Source: CALMKX01 sp036274895
GTDB lineage: Bacteria > Acidobacteriota > Thermoanaerobaculia > Multivoradales > SZUA-115
DNA length: 64,000 nt
Assembly: GCA_036274895.1 (NCBI GenBank)
Contig: DASUEU010000050.1
Coordinates: 80,510-144,509, forward strand
Direction: 5' to 3'
The notes under the pieces were generated by a model. The model did not search any database, was not told where the DNA came from, and saw only the letters and a list, made by a program, of their open reading frames with translations. This document shows positions 1-7,162 of this stretch, in pieces; position 1 is the stretch's first letter, and every line of letters begins with the position of its first letter. The translations under genes and the position numbers were made by a program.

Positions 1-650
1 TGGAGCCGGCCTGGCTGCTGCTCGCCGTGGCGGCCATGGGCCTCGCCTGGCTGTTCCATCGCCTGCGCGTCCACAGCTTCTGGCCCTACCTGCTGATCGC
101 CGGGGCGATCTCGTGGTTCGGCTTCGCTCAGGCGGGGCTCCATCCCGCCTTGGGCCTGCTGCCGATCATCCCCGTCATGCCCCACGCCCACTCGGACAAG
201 GGCCTGTACGACTGGAGCCGGCTGGGGAGGCAGGACACCATCACCGCGCTCGAGGTCTGGTGGAAGAACCCGGTCGAGCTGATCCTCGGCCTGTTCGGGC
301 TCTTGAATGCCGGCGTGGTCTTCGAGTCGATGGGCGAGGTGACCTGGCTGGTGCTGGCCGGGCTGCTGATCGGCAAGCCCCTCGGCATTTGGAGCTTCGG
401 CCTCTTCTCCGCCCGCAAGCTGGGGTTCGGCCTGCCCGGGGGCATGAGCGGCAGGGACCTCTTCGTCATCGGCTGGGCGGCGGCCATCGGCTTCACGGTG
501 GCCCTCTTCGTCAGCACCGTCGCCTTCCCGCCCGGCGGGCTCCAGGACGCCGCCAAAATGGGGGCGCTGCTCTCCTTCCTGGCCGCCCCGATCACGATCC
601 TCGTGGCGCGGCTGCTGGGGATCGAGAAGAGGCCTGCCGATGCGGCTTGA
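1..650 (+). CDS. nhaA: Na+/H+ antiporter NhaA, C-terminal part (5' end outside window)
   Basis: The reading frame is open from base 3 and has no start inside the window, so this is the C-terminal half of a longer gene. NhaA is an inner-membrane antiporter that exchanges sodium for protons to control pH and sodium load. The visible part has several hydrophobic helices and the motif LLIGKPLGI, typical of the helix XI region of NhaA, followed by an IGFTVALFVS helix and a short charged tail. About 215 residues are visible of a protein usually near 390-450. The stop codon at 648-650 lies inside a strong promoter-like sequence for the next unit. The family call is secure; the missing N-terminus with the core aspartates cannot be checked. 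Confidence 0.93.
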   Translation, partial: EPAWLLLAVAAMGLAWLFHRLRVHSFWPYLLIAGAISWFGFAQAGLHPALGLLPIIPVMPHAHSDKGLYDWSRLGRQDTITALEVWWKNPVELILGLFGLLNAGVVFESMGEVTWLVLAGLLIGKPLGIWSFGLFSARKLGFGLPGGMSGRDLFVIGWAAAIGFTVALFVSTVAFPPGGLQDAAKMGALLSFLAAPITILVARLLGIEKRPADAA

Positions 651-675
651 CAAGATCGATCGGATTCTATATAAA
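647..675 (+). promoter_or_regulatory. Sigma-70-type promoter overlapping the nhaA stop codon
   Basis: TTGACA at 647-652 and TATAAA at 670-675 are separated by exactly 17 bases, close to the sigma-70 consensus. The -35 box overlaps the stop codon of nhaA. Transcription should start near 682, giving a leader of about 260 nt before moaA. Confidence 0.75.
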
Positions 676-941
676 TATGCGCAAATCCGGACCACACATC
701 CGGGAGTCGCTCACGAGACCGGAGACACAACTTTGGCTCATTGGGACATTCCCTCGGCTTCACCCCCCTTCCCCCGCTCTTCCCGCGCGCAGCTCTCCAA
801 CTGCGCATGCCGGTGGCGCCGGGAGGGAGCTCGCGCTTCCTCCGTCTGAGCCGCTGGTCCTCTCGGCGCTGTAGCGGGCACCGTCCCACTCGCTACAGCG
901 CCCCCCCGCCTCTCTCCCCGCGCTCCAGCTAAGATCTCCCC
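676..941 (+). other. Long moaA leader region containing a stable hairpin
   Basis: There is no convincing gene between the promoter at 647-675 and moaA. The region is C-rich and has a perfect 11-bp inverted repeat at 866-876 and 891-901 with a 14-base loop, 40 bases before the moaA start. No T-run follows it, so it is not a standard terminator. A structured regulatory leader is possible. I could not fit it to the known molybdenum-cofactor riboswitch by eye. Confidence 0.4.
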
Positions 942-1952
942 GTGATGGCGCTCTCCGACCGCCTGTCCCGGCCCCTCTCCGACCTGCGGATCTCGGTCCT
1001 CGACCGCTGCAACTTCCGCTGCCCCTACTGCATGCCGAAAGAGGTCTTCGGCCCGGACTACCCCTTCCTGGCCCGCAGCGAGATCCTGACCTTCGAGGAG
1101 ATCCACCGCCTGGCACGAGTCTTCGTCGCTCTGGGGGTGAGGAAGCTCCGCGTGACCGGCGGCGAGCCCCTGCTGCGCCGGGACCTGCCAAAGCTGATCG
1201 AGATGCTGGCGGCCATCGAGGGGCTCGAGGACCTCACCCTGACCACCAACGGCGTGCTCCTGCCCCGCCTCGCGCCGGCCTTGAAGGCAGCCGGCCTCGA
1301 CCGCCTGACGGTCAGCCTCGACTCCCTCGACGACCAGGTCTTCCGCCGCATGAACGACGTGGGAGTACCGGTGGCGCAGGTCCTCGCCGGCATCGAGGCG
1401 GCCGAGCGCGCCGGTTTCGGGCAGATCAAGGTCAACACCGTGGTGATCCGCGGCCTCAACGACCTCACCCTCGTCGACCTCGCCCGGCGTTTCCACGGCA
1501 CCGGCCACATCGTGCGCTTCATCGAGTACATGGACGTGGGCAACAGCAACGGCTGGCGCTCCGAGCAGGTGGTCAGCGGCCGGGAGATCGTCGAGAGGAT
1601 CAGCGCCGCGATGCCCCTCGAGCCCCTCGAGCCCAACTATCGGGGCGAGGTGGCCCGGCGCTGGCGCTACCGGGATGGCGGGGGAGAGATCGGCGTCATC
1701 ACCTCGGTGACCGAGCCGTTCTGTGGCGACTGCACACGCGCGCGCCTCTCCTCAGAAGGGGGCCTCTACACCTGCCTCTTCGCCACCCGGGGCTTCGACC
1801 TGCGTGCTCTGGTACGAAACGGCACAACCGACGACGAGATCGCGGCGGCGATCGCCGGGGTGTGGCGGGGACGGACCGACCGCTACTCGGAGCAACGCTT
1901 CGTCGTGCTGCGCGAGGATTCCAAGGTCGAGATGTCCCACATCGGGGGGTGA
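942..1952 (+). CDS. moaA: GTP 3',8-cyclase MoaA (molybdenum cofactor synthesis)
   Basis: Radical-SAM enzyme that converts GTP to 3',8-cyclo-7,8-dihydro-GTP, the first step of molybdopterin synthesis in the cytoplasm. The N-terminal cluster motif CNFRCPYC has Cys23, Cys27 and Cys30. The C-terminal second cluster site is present ([20 protein letters not shown]), and the chain ends in the double glycine seen in MoaA. The 336-residue length is normal. The reading starts with GTG at 942 followed at once by ATG at 945; either may be used. No other molybdenum-cofactor gene is in the window. The next gene overlaps its stop codon, so the two are translationally coupled. Confidence 0.97.
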   Translation: MMALSDRLSRPLSDLRISVLDRCNFRCPYCMPKEVFGPDYPFLARSEILTFEEIHRLARVFVALGVRKLRVTGGEPLLRRDLPKLIEMLAAIEGLEDLTLTTNGVLLPRLAPALKAAGLDRLTVSLDSLDDQVFRRMNDVGVPVAQVLAGIEAAERAGFGQIKVNTVVIRGLNDLTLVDLARRFHGTGHIVRFIEYMDVGNSNGWRSEQVVSGREIVERISAAMPLEPLEPNYRGEVARRWRYRDGGGEIGVITSVTEPFCGDCTRARLSSEGGLYTCLFATRGFDLRALVRNGTTDDEIAAAIAGVWRGRTDRYSEQRFVVLREDSKVEMSHIGG

Positions 1953-2800
1953 CGGCAGTGCTTCGACTTTTAGCGCTCGCCCTGGTCGCTGCCCTCGCGC
2001 TCGCCGGCGATGCAGGCGGGGCGCCACCCACCCTACCGCGGGCGCAGGTACCCCCCGGCGCGGTCGTGCGCTGGCCGGGAGAAGCACTGGAGCGCTGCGG
2101 GCGCAGCGGCGTCGAGGCGTGGGCGCCACTCGGCGGTGCTTGCTGGTATCCGGTGGACCTACTCCAGGCCAAGGGCGAGGTCCGGATCTTCCGCATCCGT
2201 GGCGGCGCGCGCGAAGAGGCGCTGCTGGTGGTCGGGGCGTATCCCTACGAGACCGAGCACATCACCCTTAAAGACGACCGCCAGGTCGAGCTGTCGGCAG
2301 CCGACCTGGCGCGCAGCCGCCGGGAGCAGGCGGAGGTCGGTAAGCTCTGGGCCTCACGCAGCCCCGGCCGCTTCAGCCTGCCCCTCTCGCCTCCCCTCAC
2401 CGAGCTGCCCCCGGGGGGCCGCTTCGGTTCCCGTCGCTTCTTCAACGGCCAGCCGCGCAGCCCCCATTCGGGCGCCGACTACCGCGCCGCCGCTGGCACG
2501 CCGGTGCTCGCCGTGGCCGACGGCCGCGTGGTCCTCGCCGCCGACCACTTCTTCTCCGGCAAGAGCGTGTTCATCGACCACGGCGACGGGCTGGTGAGCA
2601 TGTCCTTCCACCTCTCGCGGATCGACGTGGCCACCGGCACCGAGGTCAAGCGCGGCCAGCCGATCGGCGCCGTCGGCGCCACCGGCCGCGCCACCGGCCC
2701 CCACCTCCACTTCGCCCTGCGCTGGCGCGGCGCCCGCATCGACCCCGGGCTGCTGCTCGGGCCGGTGGAGAAGGTGGCGAAGGTCTCTCTCGCTCAGTAG
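1949..2800 (+). CDS. Exported M23 (LytM-type) zinc peptidase
   Basis: A 283-residue exported endopeptidase, expected to cut peptidoglycan cross-links or act on another envelope peptide. I place the start at GTG 1949, overlapping the moaA stop, because it gives a clean signal peptide ([19 protein letters not shown]); GTG 1958 is an alternative. The C-terminal half holds the LytM core: HSGAD (His173, Asp177), a histidine near 221, and HLHF (His252, His254), so the zinc ligands are intact. The N-terminal 130 residues after the signal are not recognised. Coupling to moaA has no obvious metabolic reason. The 3' end overlaps the convergent yoeB gene by 7 bases. Confidence 0.85.
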   Translation: MTAVLRLLALALVAALALAGDAGGAPPTLPRAQVPPGAVVRWPGEALERCGRSGVEAWAPLGGACWYPVDLLQAKGEVRIFRIRGGAREEALLVVGAYPYETEHITLKDDRQVELSAADLARSRREQAEVGKLWASRSPGRFSLPLSPPLTELPPGGRFGSRRFFNGQPRSPHSGADYRAAAGTPVLAVADGRVVLAADHFFSGKSVFIDHGDGLVSMSFHLSRIDVATGTEVKRGQPIGAVGATGRATGPHLHFALRWRGARIDPGLLLGPVEKVAKVSLAQ

Positions 2801-3063
2801 TGGAAGCGTGCCTGGAGGAAGTGGATCGCTTCCTCCCTCACCAGATACACCAGGCGGTGTTCCTGGGTGATCCGGCGGGACCAGGTGCCGGGAGGTACGT
2901 GTCGTAGGGGCTCCGGCTTGCCGACGCCATCGAAGGGGTCGCGCAGCACCGCCTCGACCAGGTCGAGGATGCGCAGCGCCGTCCGGCGGTCGGTCTGAAC
3001 CCAAAAGCGCTGGTCGTCGAGGAAGGTGGTCTGGAACACCGCCTCGCGGGGCCTCCGGGTCAT
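2794..3063 (-). CDS. yoeB: YoeB-family toxin (ribosome-dependent mRNA endonuclease)
   Basis: An 89-residue toxin of the YoeB/RelE fold, which binds the ribosomal A site and cleaves mRNA. Family signatures include FWVQTDRRTALRILDLVEA, GKPEPL, GTWSRRITQEHRLVYLV and the C-terminal FHY; the last His and Tyr match the catalytic C-terminus of YoeB. The start codon overlaps the antitoxin stop (ATGA, 3060-3063), so the pair is coupled with the antitoxin first. The end overlaps the convergent M23 gene. The toxin looks intact. Confidence 0.95.
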   Translation of the reverse strand: MTRRPREAVFQTTFLDDQRFWVQTDRRTALRILDLVEAVLRDPFDGVGKPEPLRHVPPGTWSRRITQEHRLVYLVREEAIHFLQARFHY

Positions 3064-3350
3064 TTCTGGGGGTCAAGGCCGACCGAGCGGCGGAGCTCCT
3101 CGAGGCTCAGCCGCTCGCCCTGGCCGGCCTCGACCTCCTCGAGCGCCGCCTGGAGCCGCGCCGCGTTCGCCGGGGAGCGCAGCAGGTGAGCCGTCTCCTC
3201 CAGGCTGGTCAGCTCGCTGGCAGCGATCAGGGCGACATCCTCGTGGCCCCGGCGCCGGATCACCACCGGCTCGCGGTTGGCCACGACTTCGTCCAGCAAC
3301 TGAGCCAGGCGGGCTCTGGCTTCGGTGTAGGTCGTGGTCAGGGTCGACAT
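3060..3350 (-). CDS. yefM: YefM/Phd-family antitoxin
   Basis: A 96-residue antitoxin that neutralises YoeB and represses its own operon. The N-terminus (STLTTTYTEARARLAQLLDE) and the segment EPVVIRRRGHEDVALI are typical of the Phd/YefM DNA-binding fold; the C-terminal helix region should bind the toxin. I choose the start at 3350 rather than 3446 because the conserved family begins there, the upstream extension is unlike the family, and the promoter -10 box lies only about ten bases upstream. The transcript is therefore leaderless or nearly so. The first TGTACA operator half touches the start codon. Confidence 0.92.
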   Translation of the reverse strand: MSTLTTTYTEARARLAQLLDEVVANREPVVIRRRGHEDVALIAASELTSLEETAHLLRSPANAARLQAALEEVEAGQGERLSLEELRRSVGLDPQK

Positions 3351-3368
3351 GTACAGGAGGATTGTACA
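3350..3368. promoter_or_regulatory. Paired TGTACA operator of yefM-yoeB
   Basis: Two copies of the 6-bp palindrome TGTACA lie at 3350-3355 and 3363-3368, with centres 13 bp apart. One touches the antitoxin start codon and the other overlaps the -10 box. From memory, the E. coli yefM operator also consists of paired palindromes with a TGTACA core about 12 bp apart, so autorepression by YefM-YoeB is the likely role. Confidence 0.8.
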
Positions 3369-3389
3369 GATCGCCCGAGGACCGGGCAA
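3361..3389 (-). promoter_or_regulatory. Promoter of yefM-yoeB
   Basis: On the minus strand TTGCCC (3384-3389) and TACAAT (3361-3366) are spaced by 17 bases. The antitoxin start is at 3350, so the transcript would begin at or just before the start codon. Confidence 0.65.
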
Positions 3390-3409
3390 GCCCTCGGAAC
3401 CTGCCCGGC

Positions 3410-3415
3410 TATAAT
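3410..3415 (+). promoter_or_regulatory. Possible -10 box for the ATP-grasp gene
   Basis: A perfect TATAAT lies 30 bases before the start of the ATP-grasp gene. The sequence 17 bases upstream is a poor -35, so this is only a candidate. The purine-rich GGAAAGGA before the ATG can serve as ribosome-binding site. Confidence 0.4.
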
Positions 3416-3444
3416 CCCCGCGGCTTCCCGGAAAGGACTCCGCC

Positions 3445-4662
3445 ATGAAAGTGCTGCTGATCTCACCTGGCTACCCCGGCGAGATGCCGAACTTCGCCCG
3501 CGGTCTCGCGGAGGTGGGCGCCGAGGTGCTCGGGGTCGGCGACCAGGCGCCGGGAGCGATCCCGGAGCCTGCCAGGAGCAGCCTCTCGGCCTACCTCCAG
3601 GTGCGCAACCTGTGGGCTGAGCAGGCCGTGGCCGAGCAGGTCCGGGACTGGCTGGGGAGCCAGGTACCGGATCGGGTGGAGTGCCTCTGGGAGCCCGGGG
3701 TGCTGCTCGCCGCGGGCCTGCGCGAGACCCTCGGGCTGCCCGGGCTCACCCGCGAGCAAGCTTTCGCCTTCCGCAACAAGGAACGCATGAAGCAGGTGCT
3801 GGACGCGGCCGGGATTCGCACCCCCCGCCATATCTCGGCGACCACCGCCGCGGCCTGCTGGGAGGCCGCCGAGGTGATCGGATTCCCCCTCATCTTGAAG
3901 CCGATCGCGGGCGCCGGCTCGGCCGACACCTACCGCGTCCACGACCCCGGCGAGCTGAAGGAAGCCCTCTCGCGCCTGCGTCACGTGCCGGAGGTCTCGG
4001 TGGAGGAGTTCGTCGACGGCGAGGAATTCACCTTCGACACCGTCTCGATCGACGGCGTGCCGGCCTACTACAACATCGCCTGGTACCGCCCCCGGCCTCT
4101 GGTGGCCCGTTCGACGGAGTGGATCAGCCCCCAGGTCGTGGCCCTGCGCCACGTCGACCAGGCCGATCTCGCCGACGGCGTCGCCATGGGCCGTGCCGTG
4201 CTCGAGGCCCTGGGTTTCGAATCCGGCTTCACCCACATGGAGTGGTACCGCAAGGCCGACGGTGAGGTGGTCTTCGGCGAGATCGGCGCTCGGCCTCCGG
4301 GAGCCCACCAGGTCGATCAGATGAACTTCGCCTGCGATATCGACGTCTTCCGTGGTTGGGCCGAGGCGATCTGCTTCAAGCGCTTCAGCGAGAACGTCCA
4401 GCGCCTCTACAACGTGGCGAACGTCTACAAGCGGGCCGAGGGCACGGGCCTCATCCACCACATCCACGGCTATGAGCACATCCGCCGCCTGTGCGGCCCC
4501 TGGCTGGTGTGGGACAACCTGCTGCCGGTCGGCGCCCGCCGCCGCGACTGGCGCAACACCCTGGTCTCGGACGGCTTCCTGGTGGTGCGCCACCCGGAGC
4601 TGTCCGCCACCCTGCGCATGGCCGACGAGATCGGCTCGCGGCTGCGGATGTACGCCTCGTAG
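3445..4662 (+). CDS. ATP-grasp carboxylate-amine ligase-like protein
   Basis: A 405-residue protein of the ATP-grasp superfamily, which activates a carboxylate as an acyl-phosphate and joins it to an amine or thiol. An N-terminal Rossmann-like domain (KVLLISPGYP) is followed by the lid with RNKERMKQVLDAAGIRTPRH, the ATP-binding lysine region FPLILKPIAGAGSADT, the acidic VEEFVDGEEFTFDTV, and the magnesium site GEIGARPPGAHQVDQ. A long C-terminal part is specific to the subfamily. The substrate cannot be read from the sequence; the layout resembles PurK-like and dipeptide-ligase-like members. No biosynthetic neighbours point to a pathway. The stop lies 11 bases from the convergent cupin gene. 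Confidence 0.8.
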   Translation: MKVLLISPGYPGEMPNFARGLAEVGAEVLGVGDQAPGAIPEPARSSLSAYLQVRNLWAEQAVAEQVRDWLGSQVPDRVECLWEPGVLLAAGLRETLGLPGLTREQAFAFRNKERMKQVLDAAGIRTPRHISATTAAACWEAAEVIGFPLILKPIAGAGSADTYRVHDPGELKEALSRLRHVPEVSVEEFVDGEEFTFDTVSIDGVPAYYNIAWYRPRPLVARSTEWISPQVVALRHVDQADLADGVAMGRAVLEALGFESGFTHMEWYRKADGEVVFGEIGARPPGAHQVDQMNFACDIDVFRGWAEAICFKRFSENVQRLYNVANVYKRAEGTGLIHHIHGYEHIRRLCGPWLVWDNLLPVGARRRDWRNTLVSDGFLVVRHPELSATLRMADEIGSRLRMYAS

Positions 4663-4673
4663 GTGGACGAGCT

Positions 4674-5255
4674 CTACGCCGTCAGCTTCAAGATCCGCTC
4701 GCCTTCTTCGTACCAGCCGTCGCCCAGTGGCTGGAAGATCGAGCACCGGGACATCTCACCGCCGTAGACGTGGATGGTCACCGAGCACTGATCCGGCAAG
4801 GCGTTGGCGATGGTGTGGTAGTCGAAGGGGGGGATCAGCCGGCCGGCGCTGCCGACCCCGGCGAGCTCGCGACCCTGGGCCACGAAGCGACAGTGGGGAC
4901 CCTGGCGCTCGACCAAGTCGTACTGGATGACCTCGATCTGACCGGTGAGCACGCCCTCGACGCACCACAGTCCGGCGTGATCGTGGAGGGGGGTTCCCTG
5001 CCCGGGCCCCCACACCATGGCGAGAGCCGCGTAGCCGAGGCGGTCGTCGGTGTGGATGAGTCGGCGGGCGTAGCCGTCCGGGCTCGGACGGGTCAGCTCC
5101 GAGGGGAGCTCGATCGAGCCGTTGTGGATGAGCTCGGTCAGGACATCGCGTACCGCCCGCGTTCTCGCTTCCGGACCCACCGTCGAGCGGAGGGCTTGAT
5201 CCAGGCGCTCGATGAGGAGACGACAGCCGTCGGGACCAGCGAGGGATTGCGACAT
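4674..5255 (-). CDS. Cysteine dioxygenase-like cupin (thiol dioxygenase)
   Basis: A 193-residue cupin of the cysteine dioxygenase type I family. These non-haem iron enzymes oxidise a thiol such as cysteine or 3-mercaptopropionate to its sulfinate. The three iron-binding histidines are visible: His91 and His93 in PLHDHAG and His147 in FDYHTIAN; GLWCVEGVLTG and IHVYGGEM are also family-like. Length is normal. A good ribosome site (AAAGGAGATC) precedes the ATG. A promoter with an extended -10 and a 15-base inverted repeat lies just upstream, so the gene is probably separately regulated. Whether the substrate is cysteine or mercaptopropionate cannot be decided here. Confidence 0.85.
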   Translation of the reverse strand: MSQSLAGPDGCRLLIERLDQALRSTVGPEARTRAVRDVLTELIHNGSIELPSELTRPSPDGYARRLIHTDDRLGYAALAMVWGPGQGTPLHDHAGLWCVEGVLTGQIEVIQYDLVERQGPHCRFVAQGRELAGVGSAGRLIPPFDYHTIANALPDQCSVTIHVYGGEMSRCSIFQPLGDGWYEEGERILKLTA

Positions 5256-5273
5256 CCTTGATCTCCTTTGTCA

Positions 5274-5288
5274 GGATCTTTTAGATCC
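5274..5288. promoter_or_regulatory. Inverted repeat in the 5' leader of the thiol dioxygenase gene
   Basis: GGATCT-TTT-AGATCC is a perfect 6-bp inverted repeat about 20 bases before the start codon, just downstream of the predicted transcription start near 5292. It could be an operator. Confidence 0.4.
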
Positions 5289-5298
5289 AACTAAAGGA

Positions 5299-5328
5299 AG
5301 TGTAGCACCCGGACGGCGAGCTGTGCCA
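5299..5328 (-). promoter_or_regulatory. Promoter of the thiol dioxygenase gene
   Basis: On the minus strand TGGCAC (5323-5328) and TACACT (5299-5304) are 18 bases apart, and the -10 is extended by an upstream TGC. The predicted start is near 5292. The rest of the 204-base divergent gap to 5460 shows no other clear site. Confidence 0.5.
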
Positions 5329-5459
5329 CAAGACCCCGTCCATCGGCTTCGATCTCCAGCCGAGGTCAGGTGCGGCCGTCCATGGTCGCTCCGAAAGCGT
5401 AATATGAACAGTAACTTAGTACTCGTATCTTCCAGGCCGCTCAGCCCACCGAGAAGACC

Positions 5460-6380
5460 ATGAAGAGCCGCCCGCCCACCCTCGCGATCGTCCACGACGA
5501 CGGGGAGGTGGCTCGGTTGCTCGCCCACGCCCTGCGCGAGCGCGGCGTGCGAGTACTGACCGCGATGTCGATCCGGGATGCCTTGACGCTCTTCCGGCTT
5601 TCCCGTCCCGACCTCGTCCTCACCGGCATCGTCGAGTGTGAAGCGGCACCCGACCAGCTCGGGCAGCTGCGCTCCCGCTCGCCCGGGAAGCTCCCGGTGC
5701 CGATCCTGGTGCTGGTACGCCCGGGCTCGGACGATCGTCGCCGAGCGCTGCGCATGGGCCTGACCCAGCACCTGCCGGTACCTTGCGAGGACCATGAGCT
5801 GTTGCTCACCGTGGGCTCCTTCCTGCCCCTGAGCAGCGAGCGGCTTCCGGTCTGGGCTCCGGCGAGCCCATCGGGCGCCCTCGGCACCCGCCCGGTGCCA
5901 CCTGCCTCCCTGCCGCAGAACGGTTCCGCGAGCAAGGAACAGGACCTCGAGGATCTCTTCGGCTCCGAGGTCACTGCGGACGAGCCCGTCACGGCTACCG
6001 AGGACAACCGGACCTGGGAAGCCCTCGCCGAGGCCCTCGCCGCCTTCGAGACCCTGGCCGAAGAGACCCGCTCCTTCCTCGCGCCGGGCGAGCTCGCCGA
6101 AGTGCTCGAGGAGGTGCGGGCGGAGCTCTTCGAGAGCCTGCCGATGATCTCTCTGGTCGAGATCGAAGGGGATGGGTGCCTGAGCGTGCTCCCCGGCGCC
6201 GACCGCGTGCTCGCCACGATGCCGGCGGACACGCTGAAGGCGGCCCTCGGCACCTGGAACCAGTGCGTGCTGGTGGAGCTCGAGCGGCGACATCCGGGCC
6301 GGTTCGGGCCGCAGACGCCGCCTGCCCACGGCTCTGAGGTCACGCCCGACTCTCCCCTCCTCCACGGTCCTCGCTCCTGA
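5460..6380 (+). CDS. Receiver-like protein lacking the phosphoacceptor aspartate
   Basis: A 306-residue protein. Residues 1-120 have the alternating pattern of a response-regulator receiver domain: PTLAIVHDDGEVARLLAHAL carries the acidic pair near the first strand and PILVLVRPGSDDRRRALRMG fits the fourth strand. The strand that should end in the phosphorylated Asp reads DLVLTGIVE, so the acceptor is missing and classical phosphorylation is unlikely. The second half is Pro/Ala/Glu-rich linker plus a helical segment (EALAEALAAFETLAEETRSF) and an unrecognised end domain. It stands 34 bases before the ParA-like gene in a three-gene set with an HD-GYP protein. Function unknown; probably a signalling adaptor. 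Confidence 0.65.
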   Translation: MKSRPPTLAIVHDDGEVARLLAHALRERGVRVLTAMSIRDALTLFRLSRPDLVLTGIVECEAAPDQLGQLRSRSPGKLPVPILVLVRPGSDDRRRALRMGLTQHLPVPCEDHELLLTVGSFLPLSSERLPVWAPASPSGALGTRPVPPASLPQNGSASKEQDLEDLFGSEVTADEPVTATEDNRTWEALAEALAAFETLAEETRSFLAPGELAEVLEEVRAELFESLPMISLVEIEGDGCLSVLPGADRVLATMPADTLKAALGTWNQCVLVELERRHPGRFGPQTPPAHGSEVTPDSPLLHGPRS

Positions 6381-6414
6381 CCCGGCGCCGCACGCCCGAT
6401 CCTCACTGTCTCGG

Positions 6415-7128
6415 ATGCCTCGTATCCTGGCGATTGCCAACCCGCGCCCCGGATCGGGCAAGACGACCACCACCGCTCGGCTCGGCCAGGCTCTGGTGGA
6501 GCTGGGCCACACCGTGCTCCTCGTCGACCTGGTGCCCTCGGCCGACCTGACCCGCGCCCTGGGTGTCGACCCGGCTTCGCTCGATCACAGTGTCCACAGC
6601 TTGCTGCGAGCCGGGCTCGCCGATCTGCCCAGGATGACGCGGCGGCTGCGAGAGCGGTTCTTCCTGCTGCCCGCGAGCCCCCTCCTGCGCGACGCGGCGC
6701 CGGCCGGCGCCGGCACCACCCTGCCCCTGGACCGGCTTCGCCTGGCTTTGCGGGCCTACCCGATCCCCTTCGACTTCGTGCTCATCGACACCCCCTCTTC
6801 CCTGGGGGTGCTGACCCTCAACGCGCTGGCCGCCTCGTCCGGAGTCCTGGTGCCGGCGCCATGCTTGCCTCCCGTTCTGCCGGGAATCGGTGAGCTGGTC
6901 GACCAGGTGTTGCAGGTCAAGCAGCAGCTCAACGCCGAGGTCTCGATCCTCGGCTTTCTCGCCACCCGCCTCGACGCCGCCTCCCCCACCTCCCTCGACG
7001 CCCTCACTGAGCTTCGCGAGGCCCTTCCCAACCGCCTCCTGCCCTGGGTCCTCGATGAAGGGATGGGACCGGCCACGGCCGAGACCTTCCACCAGATCGC
7101 CATCGGCCTTGACGGGCTCCGTTTCTAG
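6415..7128 (+). CDS. ParA/MinD-like ATPase with an altered Walker A
   Basis: A 237-residue P-loop ATPase of the ParA/MinD/FlhG type. The Walker A is NPRPGSGKTTTT, where the usual signature lysine (KGGxGKT) is arginine. The A' strand VLLVDLVPSADLTRALG and Walker B-like FDFVLIDTPSSLGVLTLNAL are present. Such proteins position chromosomes, plasmids, division sites or polar machinery on a surface through ATP-driven dimerisation. No ParB gene is adjacent; instead it lies between a receiver-like gene and an HD-GYP gene, which suggests a role in signalling or polar placement rather than DNA segregation. The loss of the signature lysine could weaken dimer-dependent hydrolysis. Confidence 0.8.
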   Translation: MPRILAIANPRPGSGKTTTTARLGQALVELGHTVLLVDLVPSADLTRALGVDPASLDHSVHSLLRAGLADLPRMTRRLRERFFLLPASPLLRDAAPAGAGTTLPLDRLRLALRAYPIPFDFVLIDTPSSLGVLTLNALAASSGVLVPAPCLPPVLPGIGELVDQVLQVKQQLNAEVSILGFLATRLDAASPTSLDALTELREALPNRLLPWVLDEGMGPATAETFHQIAIGLDGLRF

Positions 7129-7137
7129 AAAGTTCGG

Positions 7138-7153
7138 ACCGGATTAATCCGGT
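7138..7153. promoter_or_regulatory. 16-bp perfect palindrome before the HD-GYP gene
   Basis: ACCGGATTAATCCGGT is a perfect 16-bp palindrome in the 34-base gap between the ParA-like and HD-GYP genes, ending 9 bases before the ATG. It would either bind a dimeric regulator or fold in the RNA and hide the ribosome site. Confidence 0.5.
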
Positions 7154-7162
7154 TCGTAAGCA

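Noticed and set aside
640..849. 69-codon frame in the moaA leader
   Set aside because: It begins inside nhaA and the promoter, has no ribosome site at a sensible place and no recognisable sequence.
866..901. Hairpin as an intrinsic terminator for nhaA
   Set aside because: It is more than 200 bases from the nhaA stop, behind a strong promoter, and has a C-run instead of a T-run after it.
676..941. Known molybdenum-cofactor riboswitch upstream of moaA
   Set aside because: I could not match its conserved core by eye; only an unassigned hairpin is claimed.
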